Notes: generated by a model not told the origin, from the letters alone. A DNA stretch of 64,000 bases from Nocardia otitidiscaviarum NBRC 14405 (GCF_000308635.1 NZ_BAGD01000119.1:1-64000), one strand, 5' to 3'; numbered from the stretch's first letter, positions 25,514 to 34,444 are shown. Program-made: numbers and translations.

Positions 25514-27019
25514 TCAGCGCGGGCGGAGGTGGCGTTCGCCGAAGTCGCGCACCGCGTCCAGGCAGCCGAGGAGGGTGGAGGGGGCCAGCAGGGAACTCGG
25601 TTGGAAGGGCTGCCGCCAGAGGCCGCCGTGCGCGGCGCCGGTGGTGAAGAGGGCTTCCGGGTTGGGGTCGGGGTTCGGGGGCGGGTCGAACAGGTCGGCC
25701 ACCAGTTTGGCGGCCAGCAGGGTGCGGGCCGTCGACGGTTCGAACACCTCTATGCCGTAGTGGTCGATGCCTCGCAACGTGATCGGGCGCAGCGTGGCCT
25801 CGCGGATATCGGTGGGCCAGGCGGGCGGGGCGACCGTATAGGAGACCGTGCCACCGGCGGCACGGGTCAGTACGGCGCGCCAGCGCGGAAGGCGTTGGGC
25901 CAGGGCGTAATCCGGGCCGAGGATGGTTGGCAGGTTGTCGAACAGGCCCCATTCCTCGCCGTCGGCGGTGCGGACCGGCTCCGGATAGTTCGGGTGATAC
26001 ACCGGCCAGGGGGTCACGCGGCGCAACGCATCCTGCACCGTGCCGCGCACGCCCCGGCCGGTCGAGTGCTCCCGCGCCGCCGCCAGCACCGCCGGGGGCA
26101 CCGCGTAGCAGTCGGTGGACGCGCCCAGATAGGCGAGCGCGGTATCCGGGCGGGCATGCCGTACCGCCTCGGCGAGCACATCGGCCGCCGCGGACAGGCG
26201 CACCCCGGCCGCGCCCGGATTGCTCGCGTACAGGCCAAGCACCGGGCGGGCGTCGGCATGGGCGAGTATCCAACGAACCAGCGTCGGAAAGTGTTTGGTG
26301 AGATCCGCGCCCGGACCGGACTCGGTGAGCGGGAAACGCAGCGAGCCCGCGCGGGCTCGCGCCAGGGCGTGCAGGCGATCCCAGCGAAAGCGGCCCGGCC
26401 GGTCCACCGCCAAAACCTCCGCACCCCAGGACAACAGCGGCCGCAAGGGAGCGAGATGCGCGGACGCGCCCACCACCGTCAGCCGGAAACCGGGCAGCGA
26501 CAGCCACTCCGGATGGTCGACGACCCGCTCCACCGCCGCCGCGAAACCCGGCTCCACGATGCCGTCGCGCCGCCAGTCGGCCAGCTGCCGCCGCAACCGT
26601 TCCTCCGCCAGCACCTCACCGCGATACGGCACCTCCAGCCGCCGCACCGGTTCGGCCTCGCCGTCGATGCGCCCGGTGGCCAGATCCGTATCGTCGGCCT
26701 CCGCCGCCACATTCACCGATCGCAGCGATGTCACCCGACGGCCCGCCGCGAACCGCAGCATGGTGCGCAGCGACGCCAACCCCTCCTCGGCGATACCCAG
26801 CGACACCGCCGGCGCGGACACCGCCAACGCCGTCACACCGCGAAACACCCCGCGATACCCGCGCCGCCAATCCCGGCACGTCTCCACCGACTGCGCCAGA
26901 TCCGCGTCGAACCGCCGCACCGCATCGGCCACCACCGCGGCGGTGAACATATCCGCGACCCGATCCGGCGGCCCCGGGGGAAAGCTCAGATCCCACGCAC
27001 CACAGCCGACCTTCCCCAT
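25514..27019 (-). CDS. Conserved hypothetical protein with Rossmann-like core
   Basis: A 501-residue protein I cannot assign to a named family. There is no signal peptide or membrane helix. The centre has LPGFRLTVVGASAHLAPLRPLLSWGAEVLAVDRPG, a strand-helix-strand typical of nucleotide-binding folds but without GxGxxG. Downstream are YASNPGAAGVRLSAA and AYLGASTDCYAVP. The C-terminal half is rich in conserved-looking aromatic and Pro residues (VYHPNYPEPVR, LFDNLPTILGPDYALAQRLPRWRAVL). Codon use matches a real gene. It converges on the methyltransferase gene. An oxidoreductase-like role is only a guess. Confidence 0.7.
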   Translation of the reverse strand: MGKVGCGAWDLSFPPGPPDRVADMFTAAVVADAVRRFDADLAQSVETCRDWRRGYRGVFRGVTALAVSAPAVSLGIAEEGLASLRTMLRFAAGRRVTSLRSVNVAAEADDTDLATGRIDGEAEPVRRLEVPYRGEVLAEERLRRQLADWRRDGIVEPGFAAAVERVVDHPEWLSLPGFRLTVVGASAHLAPLRPLLSWGAEVLAVDRPGRFRWDRLHALARARAGSLRFPLTESGPGADLTKHFPTLVRWILAHADARPVLGLYASNPGAAGVRLSAAADVLAEAVRHARPDTALAYLGASTDCYAVPPAVLAAAREHSTGRGVRGTVQDALRRVTPWPVYHPNYPEPVRTADGEEWGLFDNLPTILGPDYALAQRLPRWRAVLTRAAGGTVSYTVAPPAWPTDIREATLRPITLRGIDHYGIEVFEPSTARTLLAAKLVADLFDPPPNPDPNPEALFTTGAAHGGLWRQPFQPSSLLAPSTLLGCLDAVRDFGERHLRPR

Positions 27020-27407
27020 GATCAGTCACCATGCCACGAACCGGATTCCGGCGCGACCCCGCCGACGCCGCACCCACCACATGCCGTGACCGACATCGAA
27101 CCTCCGGACTCGATACGCCGCACGAGCCCGGCCCACGAGCCGACGGTGATGCCACACCGGCCGATACATGACGCCACCCAGCCAACCCTCCGCTCGTCCA
27201 CAGCGGACAGTCCCGACCGGCGGCCCTGCGACACGAGCAACGCTGTCGGGCGTTGACGCGTGGACGAAGGCGCCGACGACTGAGGCGTGCCGCAGCCGCG
27301 GTCAGACGCAGGCGCGGACGCAGCCAGAAGCAAGCGCGGACGCAGCCAGATACGGGCGTCGACGCAGCCGAGCGCGAGCGCGGGGCACGGTCAGGCGCCG
27401 GTGCGGT
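27020..27407. other. 388-base intergenic region with short direct repeats
   Basis: No supported gene lies here. The left part is the leader of the minus-strand hypothetical gene. The right part (about 27260-27390) is GC-rich and made of repeated GACGCAG units, including two exact 17-base copies described separately. Open frames across it are low-complexity Arg/Ala and look non-coding. Confidence 0.45.
27312..27350. repeat. 22-bp-period direct repeats
   Basis: The 17-base unit GCGCGGACGCAGCCAGA occurs exactly at 27312-27328 and 27334-27350 (period 22). A degenerate third copy (GGCGTCGACGCAGCCGA) starts near 27354. It is too short and too few to be a CRISPR array; simple slippage expansion is likelier. 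Confidence 0.6.
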
Positions 27408-28010
27408 TCACGCGCGGGCGAGGGCGCGGTGTAGGCGGGCGGCGGTGGGTGGGGGGAGGGCGGTGCAGGCGGTGCGGATGTCGGTGCTGGCGCAGCGGTC
27501 GATGGCTACCGCGTCGGCCACCACTTCGTCCAGGGCGGATTGGCCGATGCCGGTTTCGGCCAGGTCGAGGACCGTGCGCAGCGGGGTGGTGACCAGGAAC
27601 GCGCCCGCCGACTGGATGTCGGAGCGGGTGAGGGCGCGGCGCAGGACCACCAGGCGCGGGGAGAGCGGGAAGCGGCCCACCCCGGCGGAGATATGGACGT
27701 AGCGGGGGCGCAGGCGACCCAGACCGTGCAGTTCGGCGGCGCTGTGGTGGGAAACCGCGGCGGCGCCGTCGAACCAGGCCGACCACATGGCGTACTCGTC
27801 GAGCGGGCCGTCGGGCCAGTCGGTCAGGCGCAACAGGCCCACTCCGGCCCTGGACACCGTGCCGTCCCGCAAACCGTCGCGGACCTGGACCTCGCAGCCG
27901 GTGCGCAGCACCTGCCGGGTCGTGAAATACCCCGCGTGCCGGCCGGCCAGCTGCCGCAACGCCTGCCATCCGCGCCCGAAATCCCGCTCCGCTGCGGCTT
28001 CCCCAGCCAT
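27408..28010 (-). CDS. AbiEi-type antitoxin-domain protein, orphan
   Basis: A 200-residue protein resembling the AbiEi antitoxin family of type IV toxin-antitoxin/abortive-infection systems. The N-terminal winged-helix signature is HAGYFTTRQVLRTGCEVQVRDGLRDGTVSRAGVGLLRLTD (residues about 25-65). It is followed by AVSHHSAAELHGLG, RYVHISAG and TTPLRTVLDLAETG, which match the AbiEi C-terminal pattern. No AbiEii nucleotidyltransferase-like toxin gene is adjacent. Such solitary AbiEi-like proteins are common in actinobacteria and may act simply as transcription factors. Confidence 0.72.
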   Translation of the reverse strand: MAGEAAAERDFGRGWQALRQLAGRHAGYFTTRQVLRTGCEVQVRDGLRDGTVSRAGVGLLRLTDWPDGPLDEYAMWSAWFDGAAAVSHHSAAELHGLGRLRPRYVHISAGVGRFPLSPRLVVLRRALTRSDIQSAGAFLVTTPLRTVLDLAETGIGQSALDEVVADAVAIDRCASTDIRTACTALPPPTAARLHRALARA

Positions 28011-28122
28011 GTGAAACAGGTTACGCCGCTCTTTGTGCGTTATGTCACATTCCGCCCGGGTTCGGTCAACACCTCATCGGAAGCACAGAGCCCACACAGA
28101 AACCTCGGGAAGAATCGCCCCC

Positions 28123-29559
28123 ATGAGCTCGAAACCCACCTCGGACGACGCGGCCGAGCGCGATACCGGCGCGCCTCACGCCTCGGACCCGGACGCCACC
28201 CTGGTCGGCGGCACCGGAAACGAAGTGAGCCACGAGCCGGGCACCGCCCTACCGGACCCCACCGCCGAACACAGACCAGAAGCACCCGGCGGCGACCATG
28301 CCACCGAGATCCTCGGCACCGGCGAGACCGCCCACAACGCCCGACCGGCGCACGCCCCCGACGCACCCGGAGCCGACGACACCACGCGGGCATTCGGAGA
28401 CCGCGAGTCGGTCTCGGACTCGGCACCGACCGAAGTACTCGGCGCGAACCCGACGGCCGGAAACAACGACACCACCACGGCATTCCCCGGCCGTGTGTCC
28501 GTGTCCGACTCGGCGCCCACCGAAGTACTGGGCAACTCCCCCGATGCCGCATACCCGCAGCACGCCGAAATGCGCGGGGCACAGGAGAATCCGGCCGATC
28601 ACCGCACCGAGGTGCTCGGTCCGACCGGCGGTCCGAATCCGTCTGGCCACCAGGACACCGCGGCGCTCGGGGCGGCGGGCGATCCGTACCCGTCCGACCG
28701 CCAGGACACCACGGCGCTGGGACCGTACGGCACCGAGACCTTCGACGCGGCCGCTCTGGCGGCGGGCGCGGCACCAGGCGGTGAACAGCAGCCGCCGACC
28801 ACTCCCCCGCCGCCGGTGGGGCCGAATGCCGCTGGCTCCGGAGGAGGTTCGTCCTGGATGCGTGGTCGCACCCTGCTCGTCGTCGCCCTGGTGGTCTCGC
28901 TGCTCGCCATCGCCGCCCTGGCCGGTGGTGAGGCGTACGCGCGGCGGACCGTGGAGAACTGCATCACCTCCCAGTTCGAACAGGAGATGGGGTCCAGGAT
29001 CGACGTGTCCTTCGGGGCCAAACCCATGCTCATCACCATGTTCGACGGCAAGGTGTCGTCGGTGACGGTGAACAGCGACGACACCAAATTCGGTCCCGCC
29101 GTGGGCATGGTGGTGCACGCGAAGTTCAACGACATCGAAGTGGTGGACAACGGGCGCGGCGGCGGCACCATCGGCAGTTCCTCCGCCGACGTCACCTGGA
29201 GCAACGACGGCATCGCGAAAACCTTGGGCGGCTTGGTTTCCGGAGTCCAGTCCAATCCGACCAAGGACACGCTGACCTTCGCGGTGCTGGGTGGACTCGC
29301 GGGCCTCGAGGTCAAGCCTCAGGTGGTCGGCGGCAAGGTGGAGGTCACCACCGAAGCGGCCTCGCTGCTCGGCTTCGGCCTGCCCACCGATCTGGTCGAG
29401 GGCATCGTCGACCTGATGGCGGAGAGCCTGCAGAGCTACCCGATGGGCCTGCGGCCCACCGAGGTCCAGGTCACCGACAGCGGCCTGCGCGTCCTGCTCG
29501 CGGGCGGCAAGACCGAACTGCCCGCCGCACAAGGGGATTCCTCCGACTTCCGCTGCTGA
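28123..29559 (+). CDS. LmeA-type phospholipid-binding protein (DUF2993) with acidic repeat region
   Basis: A 478-residue membrane-anchored protein. Residues 1 to about 235 are disordered, acidic and Thr-rich, with about eight copies of a T-x-x-L/F-G unit (TEILG, TRAFG, TEVLG three times, TAALG, TTALG). One membrane helix (TLLVVALVVSLLAIAALAGGEAY) follows. The extracytoplasmic DUF2993 domain is RRTVENCITSQFEQEMGSRIDVSFGAKPMLITMFDGKV onward. In mycobacteria LmeA binds phospholipid and supports lipomannan elongation; the neighbour of deoC there (Rv0479c, from memory) is the positional match. The start is the ATG at 28123; the longer frame from 28033 is low-complexity. Confidence 0.82.
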   Translation: MSSKPTSDDAAERDTGAPHASDPDATLVGGTGNEVSHEPGTALPDPTAEHRPEAPGGDHATEILGTGETAHNARPAHAPDAPGADDTTRAFGDRESVSDSAPTEVLGANPTAGNNDTTTAFPGRVSVSDSAPTEVLGNSPDAAYPQHAEMRGAQENPADHRTEVLGPTGGPNPSGHQDTAALGAAGDPYPSDRQDTTALGPYGTETFDAAALAAGAAPGGEQQPPTTPPPPVGPNAAGSGGGSSWMRGRTLLVVALVVSLLAIAALAGGEAYARRTVENCITSQFEQEMGSRIDVSFGAKPMLITMFDGKVSSVTVNSDDTKFGPAVGMVVHAKFNDIEVVDNGRGGGTIGSSSADVTWSNDGIAKTLGGLVSGVQSNPTKDTLTFAVLGGLAGLEVKPQVVGGKVEVTTEAASLLGFGLPTDLVEGIVDLMAESLQSYPMGLRPTEVQVTDSGLRVLLAGGKTELPAAQGDSSDFRC

Positions 29560-29668
29560 GGTACGCACCGACAGCGCGCCGACCGGGCCGGACCTGGTCG
29601 GCGTCGCCGTGCGAGCGGCCGTCCTGCGCGACGTCACCAGGCTCGGGCCGCGACGATTCGCCGCGGCA

Positions 29669-30346
29669 TCAGTCCGGGAACCCGGCCAGCACCTCGCGCG
29701 AGCGCGACAACCCGAGCCGGGTCGCCCCCGCCGCGATCATCTCCGCCGCCGCCTCCGCCGTGCGGATGCCGCCGCTGGCCTTGACGCCCAGACGGTCCCC
29801 GACCGTCTCGGCCATCAACCGCACCGCGTGCGCGCTCGCCCCGCCGGACGGATGAAAACCGGTGGAGGTCTTCACGAAATCGGCTCCGGCGCGTTCGGCA
29901 GCCCGGCAGCATTCCACGATCGCGGCATCGGTGAGAGCCGCCGATTCGATGATCACCTTGAGCAGTGCGCGGTCCCCGATGGCCTCGCGCACCGTGATGA
30001 TGTCGCCCAGCACCGCGTTGAAATCCCCCGCCACCGCCGCGCCGACGTCGATGACCATATCCACCTCGTCCGCGCCCTGGTCCACCGACAGACGCGCCTC
30101 GGTGCCCTTGACCAGCGAATGATGCTTACCGGACGGAAAACCCGCGACGGTGGCCACCGCCAGACCGGGGGCGCGCAGCGGCAGCATGGACGGCGACACG
30201 CAGACCGCGAAGACGCCGAGGTCGCGGGCCTCGTCCACGAGCGCGGCCACCTGCGCGGCGGTCGCCTCCGGTGCGAGCAGGGTGTGATCGATCAGTGCCG
30301 CCACGTCCCGGCGGGAAAGCTGTGCCATGGGCTGTGAGTTTGGCAT
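29669..30346 (-). CDS. deoC: Deoxyribose-phosphate aldolase
   Basis: A 225-residue class I aldolase that splits 2-deoxyribose-5-phosphate into glyceraldehyde-3-phosphate and acetaldehyde in deoxynucleoside catabolism. The TIM-barrel signatures are IDHTLLAPEAT, VDMVIDVGAAVAG, the Schiff-base Lys in FVKTSTGF, and VKASGGIRT. The start is taken at the ATG at 30346; a second ATG six codons in (30328) is equally possible, since neither has a clear ribosome site. Family length is 210-260. It diverges from the GNAT gene by 53 bases. Confidence 0.95.
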   Translation of the reverse strand: MPNSQPMAQLSRRDVAALIDHTLLAPEATAAQVAALVDEARDLGVFAVCVSPSMLPLRAPGLAVATVAGFPSGKHHSLVKGTEARLSVDQGADEVDMVIDVGAAVAGDFNAVLGDIITVREAIGDRALLKVIIESAALTDAAIVECCRAAERAGADFVKTSTGFHPSGGASAHAVRLMAETVGDRLGVKASGGIRTAEAAAEMIAAGATRLGLSRSREVLAGFPD

Positions 30347-30399
30347 ATCGGTGGCAATTTCATTGCGAGTGCGGACCGCTGTCCCGCACACTCGTAGGT

Positions 30400-30963
30400 G
30401 TGCTGATTCGTCGCGAGCGTCCGGGCGACGTCGCCGCCATCGCCGCGGTGCACCGGAACGCCTTCGCCGCCCAGTACGCCAACGCCCACGGCGAGCCCTG
30501 GCCGGACGATGGCGCACCGGCGGCCCTCGCCGATCCCCCCGAGGTCGATCTCGTCCGGCGGCTGCGCGACAACTCCGGATGGATGCCCACGCTCACCATG
30601 GTGGCCGAGATTCAGGACCGCGTGGTCGGCCATATCTGCCTCACGCGGGCCGCGGTCGGGCCGTTCCCGGTGCTGGCGCTCGGCCCGATCGGCGTATTGC
30701 CGGAATTCCAGAGCGGCGGCGTCGGCGCGGCCCTCATGCACGCGGCGCTGGGCGCGGCCGACGCACTCGACGAACCCCTGGTGGGCCTGCTGGGCAGTCT
30801 CGACTACTACCCGCGATTCGGCTTCGTGCCGGGTGCGCGGCTGAGCATCGTGCCGGACAATCCCGAATGGGCGTCGCATTTCCAGGTACGGCCGCTGAGC
30901 GCGTACGAGGACGAGATCAGCGGCGAGTTCCGCTACGCCGACCCGTTCTACGCGCTGGGGTGA
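30400..30963 (+). CDS. GNAT family N-acetyltransferase
   Basis: A 187-residue acetyltransferase of the GNAT fold. It begins LIRRERPGDVAAIAAVHRNAF, and the acetyl-CoA loop is GVLPEFQSGGVGAALMHAAL, followed by VGLLGSLDYYPRFGF, typical of the YhbS-like subgroup. A GTG start at 30400 gives this natural N-terminus; the frame continues upstream without a plausible protein. The substrate is unknown. The purU gene follows 130 bases later. Confidence 0.88.
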   Translation: MLIRRERPGDVAAIAAVHRNAFAAQYANAHGEPWPDDGAPAALADPPEVDLVRRLRDNSGWMPTLTMVAEIQDRVVGHICLTRAAVGPFPVLALGPIGVLPEFQSGGVGAALMHAALGAADALDEPLVGLLGSLDYYPRFGFVPGARLSIVPDNPEWASHFQVRPLSAYEDEISGEFRYADPFYALG

Positions 30964-31093
30964 CGCCGCGTCCCGGTCACCCCGGGCGGTACCGGCGGGC
31001 GACGGCCATCGTCCCGGCGGGATGGAAGGGCCGGACGCGGGTGGCGTCGCCCCTGACGGAGCTCACAGTGCCGCCCCTGGGAGGATGGCCGGT

Positions 31094-31981
31094 ATGAGTT
31101 CTGCCGCTGCCACCGATGATCGGCGCTATGTGCTGACCCTGGGCTGCCCGGACCGTCCGGGCATCATCGCCCGGATCACCTCTTTCATCGCCGACTTCGG
31201 CGGGTCGATCGTGGAGGCCGGTTACCACTCCGATTTCGAGACCGGCTGGTTCTTCACGCGGCAGGCCATCGAGGCGGCCACGGTGCCGTTCGGCCTCGAC
31301 GAACTGCGCGACCGGTTCACCGCCGTGGCGGCGGAGCTGGGTCCGGAAACCGAATGGCAGGTCCACGACTCCGGGGCCAAGCGCCGTGCCGTCCTGCTGG
31401 TCAGCAAGGACGGGCACTGCCTGCACGACCTACTCGGCCGCGCCACCATGGGCGAGCTGCCCGCCACCATCGAAGCCGTGATCGGCAACCACCCCGACTT
31501 GGCCGCGATCACCGAGGCGCACGGCGTGAAATTCCACTACGTGCCCTTCCCCAAGGACCCCGCCGAACGCGGCCCGGCCTTCGAACAGGTGCGGGAACTC
31601 GTGGACGTGCACGATCCGCACGCCGTGGTGCTGGCCCGGTTCATGCAGGTATTGCCGCCGGAACTGTGCGAGCACTGGGCGGGGCGCGCCATCAATATCC
31701 ACCACAGCTTCCTGCCGTCGTTCGTGGGCGCGCGCCCGTATCACCAGGCATTCGCCCGCGGCGTCAAGCTGATCGGCGCGACCTGCCACTACGTGACGGC
31801 CGAACTCGACGCGGGCCCGATCATCGAACAGGACGTCATTCGCATCGACCACGCCGACACCGTGCGCGATATGGTCCGGCAGGGGCGCGATATCGAGCGC
31901 GTGGTGCTGGCGCGTGGGCTGCGCTGGCACCTCGAGGGCCGGGTGCTCGTACACGGCCGCCGCACCGTCGTCTTCTCCTGA
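31094..31981 (+). CDS. purU: Formyltetrahydrofolate deformylase
   Basis: A 295-residue enzyme that hydrolyses 10-formyl-THF to formate and THF, balancing one-carbon pools and feeding formate to PurT-type purine synthesis. An N-terminal ACT domain (VLTLGCPDRPGIIARITSFIADFGGSIVEAG) is followed by the formyltransferase-like domain with NIHHSFLPSFVGARPYHQA, where N, H and the conserved SFLPSF loop form the active site, and TAELDAGPIIEQD with the catalytic Asp. The ATG at 31094 has GGGAGG nine bases upstream. Confidence 0.96.
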   Translation: MSSAAATDDRRYVLTLGCPDRPGIIARITSFIADFGGSIVEAGYHSDFETGWFFTRQAIEAATVPFGLDELRDRFTAVAAELGPETEWQVHDSGAKRRAVLLVSKDGHCLHDLLGRATMGELPATIEAVIGNHPDLAAITEAHGVKFHYVPFPKDPAERGPAFEQVRELVDVHDPHAVVLARFMQVLPPELCEHWAGRAINIHHSFLPSFVGARPYHQAFARGVKLIGATCHYVTAELDAGPIIEQDVIRIDHADTVRDMVRQGRDIERVVLARGLRWHLEGRVLVHGRRTVVFS

Positions 31982-32002
31982 ACGCGGCGGTTGTCCGCCG
32001 GA

Positions 32003-33016
32003 TTACCCGGCGGCGGCGATATTTCCGCGACGACCGATCCGAATAATGCGGTCGACCTCGGTATTGAACTCGTCGACGGCCTCGATATTCGGCAGGTGGC
32101 CGGTCGGCAGGATCACGTAGCGCTCCAGATTGCCCGCCGCCGAGAGGGTGTCGGCGATCTCGCGGGAGTGGATCTCGGGCAGCAGCCGGTCGTGTGAGCC
32201 CGCCATGACGGTGGTGGGTACGCACAGGTCCGCGGCGGCGCCGTTGATGTCCAGGTCGATCAGCCCGCGGGCCACGGCGGCGCGCACCGACGGACGGCAC
32301 GAGCGCACGATGGACAGGCCGAATACCGCCTGGTCGGTGGTGGCCGACGGGGTCAGCAGCCGCGACTTTGCGATCAGATTCACCGCCGGGCCGCCCGGCA
32401 GTGGAACCGGGGTGCCGAACAGCGCCAGCGCCATCAGGCGCGGCGCCGGAATCAGATCGTTGAACAGCGGAATCACGGTGGCACGAGCGGAGATTCGGCC
32501 CGCCGCGGTGGTGGCCAGCAGGACCGACCTGGCCCGCTGCGCCACCTGCTCCGGGTAGTGCTTGGCCCACGCCTGAATGGTCATGCCGCCCATGCTGTGT
32601 CCCACCAGCACCGCGCGCTGCCCGGGACGCAGCACCGCGTCCAGGATGTCGGAGAAGTCGTCGGCCAGCTGCGCATCGCTGAAACCGCGCGTGCCGAGGC
32701 CGCTTTCGCCGTGGCCGCGCTGATCGAAGGAGACCACTCGGTAGTCACCGGCGAAGGCGTTGATCTGCGGGTACCAGTACTCCAGGCTGCACGACCAGCC
32801 GTGCGCGAAGATCAGCACATCGCGATCGGCCGGGCCGTAGGCGTGCACGCGCAGCTTCGCGCCGTCGCGCGTGGTGACCGGAATGACGTCGGGGGCGATT
32901 CGCGGTGCGTTGAACGACTCGGTCGCGTACGTCCGAGCCCGCAGTCTGGCCCGGTACGGGGCGGTCAGCGCGTCGGCCCGGAGGTCGGTCACCGCTTCAG
33001 GCAGCTTCACCAGCAT
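32003..33016 (-). CDS. Alpha/beta hydrolase (paralogue 1)
   Basis: A 337-residue cytosolic alpha/beta hydrolase. HGWSCSLEYWYPQ gives the oxyanion hole, GHSMGGMTIQAWA the nucleophile Ser, AGSHDRLLPE the Asp and LPTGHLPNIE the His. The ATG at 33016 follows CACAAAGGAG at ideal spacing; the GTG six bases upstream overlaps the ribosome site. The protein and its leader closely resemble the gene at 33273-34295. Operator-like site A lies 44 bases upstream. A lipid esterase is plausible; the substrate is unknown. Confidence 0.88.
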   Translation of the reverse strand: MLVKLPEAVTDLRADALTAPYRARLRARTYATESFNAPRIAPDVIPVTTRDGAKLRVHAYGPADRDVLIFAHGWSCSLEYWYPQINAFAGDYRVVSFDQRGHGESGLGTRGFSDAQLADDFSDILDAVLRPGQRAVLVGHSMGGMTIQAWAKHYPEQVAQRARSVLLATTAAGRISARATVIPLFNDLIPAPRLMALALFGTPVPLPGGPAVNLIAKSRLLTPSATTDQAVFGLSIVRSCRPSVRAAVARGLIDLDINGAAADLCVPTTVMAGSHDRLLPEIHSREIADTLSAAGNLERYVILPTGHLPNIEAVDEFNTEVDRIIRIGRRGNIAAAG

Positions 33017-33059
33017 GAGCACTCCTTTGTGTCCTACGGCACACTACCCAGCAAGCACT

Positions 33060-33081
33060 GGCGCTAGCAATAGCAAGCACC
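33060..33081 (-). promoter_or_regulatory. Operator-like inverted repeat, site A
   Basis: On the plus strand this reads GGCGCTAGC AATA GCAAGCACC, a 9-4-9 imperfect inverted repeat. The same architecture occurs at 34343-34364 and 36380-36401. An extra half-like GCAAGCACT lies at 33051-33059. It sits 44 bases upstream of the paralogue 1 start codon, in its promoter. Confidence 0.65.
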
Positions 33082-33221
33082 CGAATCGTGACACTCGGTC
33101 GTATGCGGCCGCGTTCATTGATTACCCGTTCCGCCGCAATGACATTCGTCCGGGAAATCGGCGCGACTGTTACCTACAACACAGTTTGAGCGTGGAATAT
33201 GCCCGCTCCGACATGCCGAAT

Positions 33222-33249
33222 GCCCGCGCGACACCGTTGTCGCACGGGC
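33222..33249 (-). terminator. Hairpin terminator after hydrolase paralogue 2
   Basis: A 12-bp stem (33222-33233 with 33238-33249) has one mismatch and a CCGT loop, 24 bases past the stop of the minus-strand gene at 33273. No strong T-run follows on the minus strand. It would separate the two hydrolase transcripts. Confidence 0.55.
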
Positions 33250-33272
33250 ATCCGCGCTCCCGCGCGAGCGAT

Positions 33273-34295
33273 CTACGCGCCGACGGCGGCCGGAATCGCG
33301 AAGGCAGCCTTGGCAACCCGAGCCAGTTCGGCATTGAACCGCTCGTATGCCTCGACATTGCCGAGATGACCGGTGGGGAGAATGTGGTAGCCGTCGAAAG
33401 AGCCCGCCTCACGCAGCATTTCGACAATGCGCTCGGAATGCACGGGCGGGGTCATGAAATCGAACTCGCCCGCGATGACCGTGGTCGGCACGGTGAAGTT
33501 CAACGCGCCCCGACCCACGTCGAGGTAGGACAGCAGGGTGCCGAAGCGACCGCGCACGGCCGCCGGGCAGGAGCGCACGATGTTGTGCGAGAACACGGCG
33601 ATATCGCCGACCGCGGCCAGCGTCATGATCTGACGGCGCAGCACCCAGGGGATCGGCGCGACCGGCGGCAGCGGGAGCGGCGCGCTCAGGGCCAGCAGGC
33701 CGATCAGGAAGGGGAGGCGACGGGCCAATTCGGGGCCGAAGCTCGGCACCACCGTGGTCTCGGCGATCAGATCCGCGGACGCGGTATTGGTGAGCAGCAC
33801 GGCCGCCGCACGGGCGGGCACCTGCTCGGGATGGCGACCGGCCCACGCCTGCATGGTCATACCGCCCAGGCTGTGACCGACCAGGACCGCGCGTTCGCCG
33901 GGGCGCAGGGTGGCCTCCAACACCGCCTGCAGGTCGTCGGCCAGCAGGTCGGTGGTGAGCGGGCTGCGGCCGCGCTCACTCTCGCCGTGGCCGCGCACGT
34001 CGTAGGCGACCACGCGGTAGTCGCCGGCGAAGGCGTTGATCTGGGGGTTCCAGTATTCGAGGCTGCAGGTCCAGCCGTGCACCAGGACGATGGTGTCGGC
34101 GTCGGCGGGACCGTAGACGTGCGCCCGCAACCGGACGCCGTCGCCGGCGGTGACGGTGACGACCTCGTGGGGCGCGGACGGGGTGTTGAGCGCCGCGGTC
34201 TCGTAGACCCGGGTCCGCAGGCCCGCCCGGTGGGCGAGCATCAGATCACGGACCCGCCCCGCAAGGTCCGCTGGTGTAGGCAGCTTTGCCCGCAT
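33273..34295 (-). CDS. Alpha/beta hydrolase (paralogue 2)
   Basis: A 340-residue paralogue of the gene at 32003. HGWTCSLEYWNPQINAFAGDYRVV, GHSLGGMTMQAWA (nucleophile), AGEFDFMTPP (acid) and LPTGHLGNVEAYERFN (His) match it almost motif for motif. The ATG at 34295 follows CACAAAGGAGTG, the same ribosome-site sequence as in paralogue 1, so the duplication included the leader. Site B lies 47 bases upstream. It is the second of two lipase/esterase-like enzymes apparently sharing a regulator. Confidence 0.88.
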   Translation of the reverse strand: MRAKLPTPADLAGRVRDLMLAHRAGLRTRVYETAALNTPSAPHEVVTVTAGDGVRLRAHVYGPADADTIVLVHGWTCSLEYWNPQINAFAGDYRVVAYDVRGHGESERGRSPLTTDLLADDLQAVLEATLRPGERAVLVGHSLGGMTMQAWAGRHPEQVPARAAAVLLTNTASADLIAETTVVPSFGPELARRLPFLIGLLALSAPLPLPPVAPIPWVLRRQIMTLAAVGDIAVFSHNIVRSCPAAVRGRFGTLLSYLDVGRGALNFTVPTTVIAGEFDFMTPPVHSERIVEMLREAGSFDGYHILPTGHLGNVEAYERFNAELARVAKAAFAIPAAVGA

Positions 34296-34342
34296 AGGAC
34301 ACTCCTTTGTGTTACTGCTAGATACAGTAACTCCATCGGAGG

Positions 34343-34364
34343 CCCGCTTGCTAGTGCAAGCACC
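34343..34364 (-). promoter_or_regulatory. Operator-like inverted repeat, site B
   Basis: On the plus strand this reads CCCGCTTGC TAGT GCAAGCACC. The inner GCTTGC-N4-GCAAGC is a perfect palindrome. The right half-site is identical to those of sites A and C. It lies upstream of hydrolase paralogue 2, next to an A-run at 34365-34371. Confidence 0.65.
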
Positions 34365-34444
34365 AAAAAAATTCGGGTGCCAGCAGTCCACACAGGACCG
34401 CCGACACCCGGCAATTTCTTCGCGGAGGCCCGCCTCCGCCGCGT

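Noticed and set aside
27299..27380. Possible CRISPR or minisatellite
   Set aside because: Only two exact 17-base copies with a 5-base gap; no spacers of CRISPR size and no cas genes.
31995..32013. Short hairpin CCGCCGG/CCGGCGG at the purU-hydrolase junction
   Set aside because: A stem of 7 bp without a T-run and overlapping the hydrolase stop; too weak to call.
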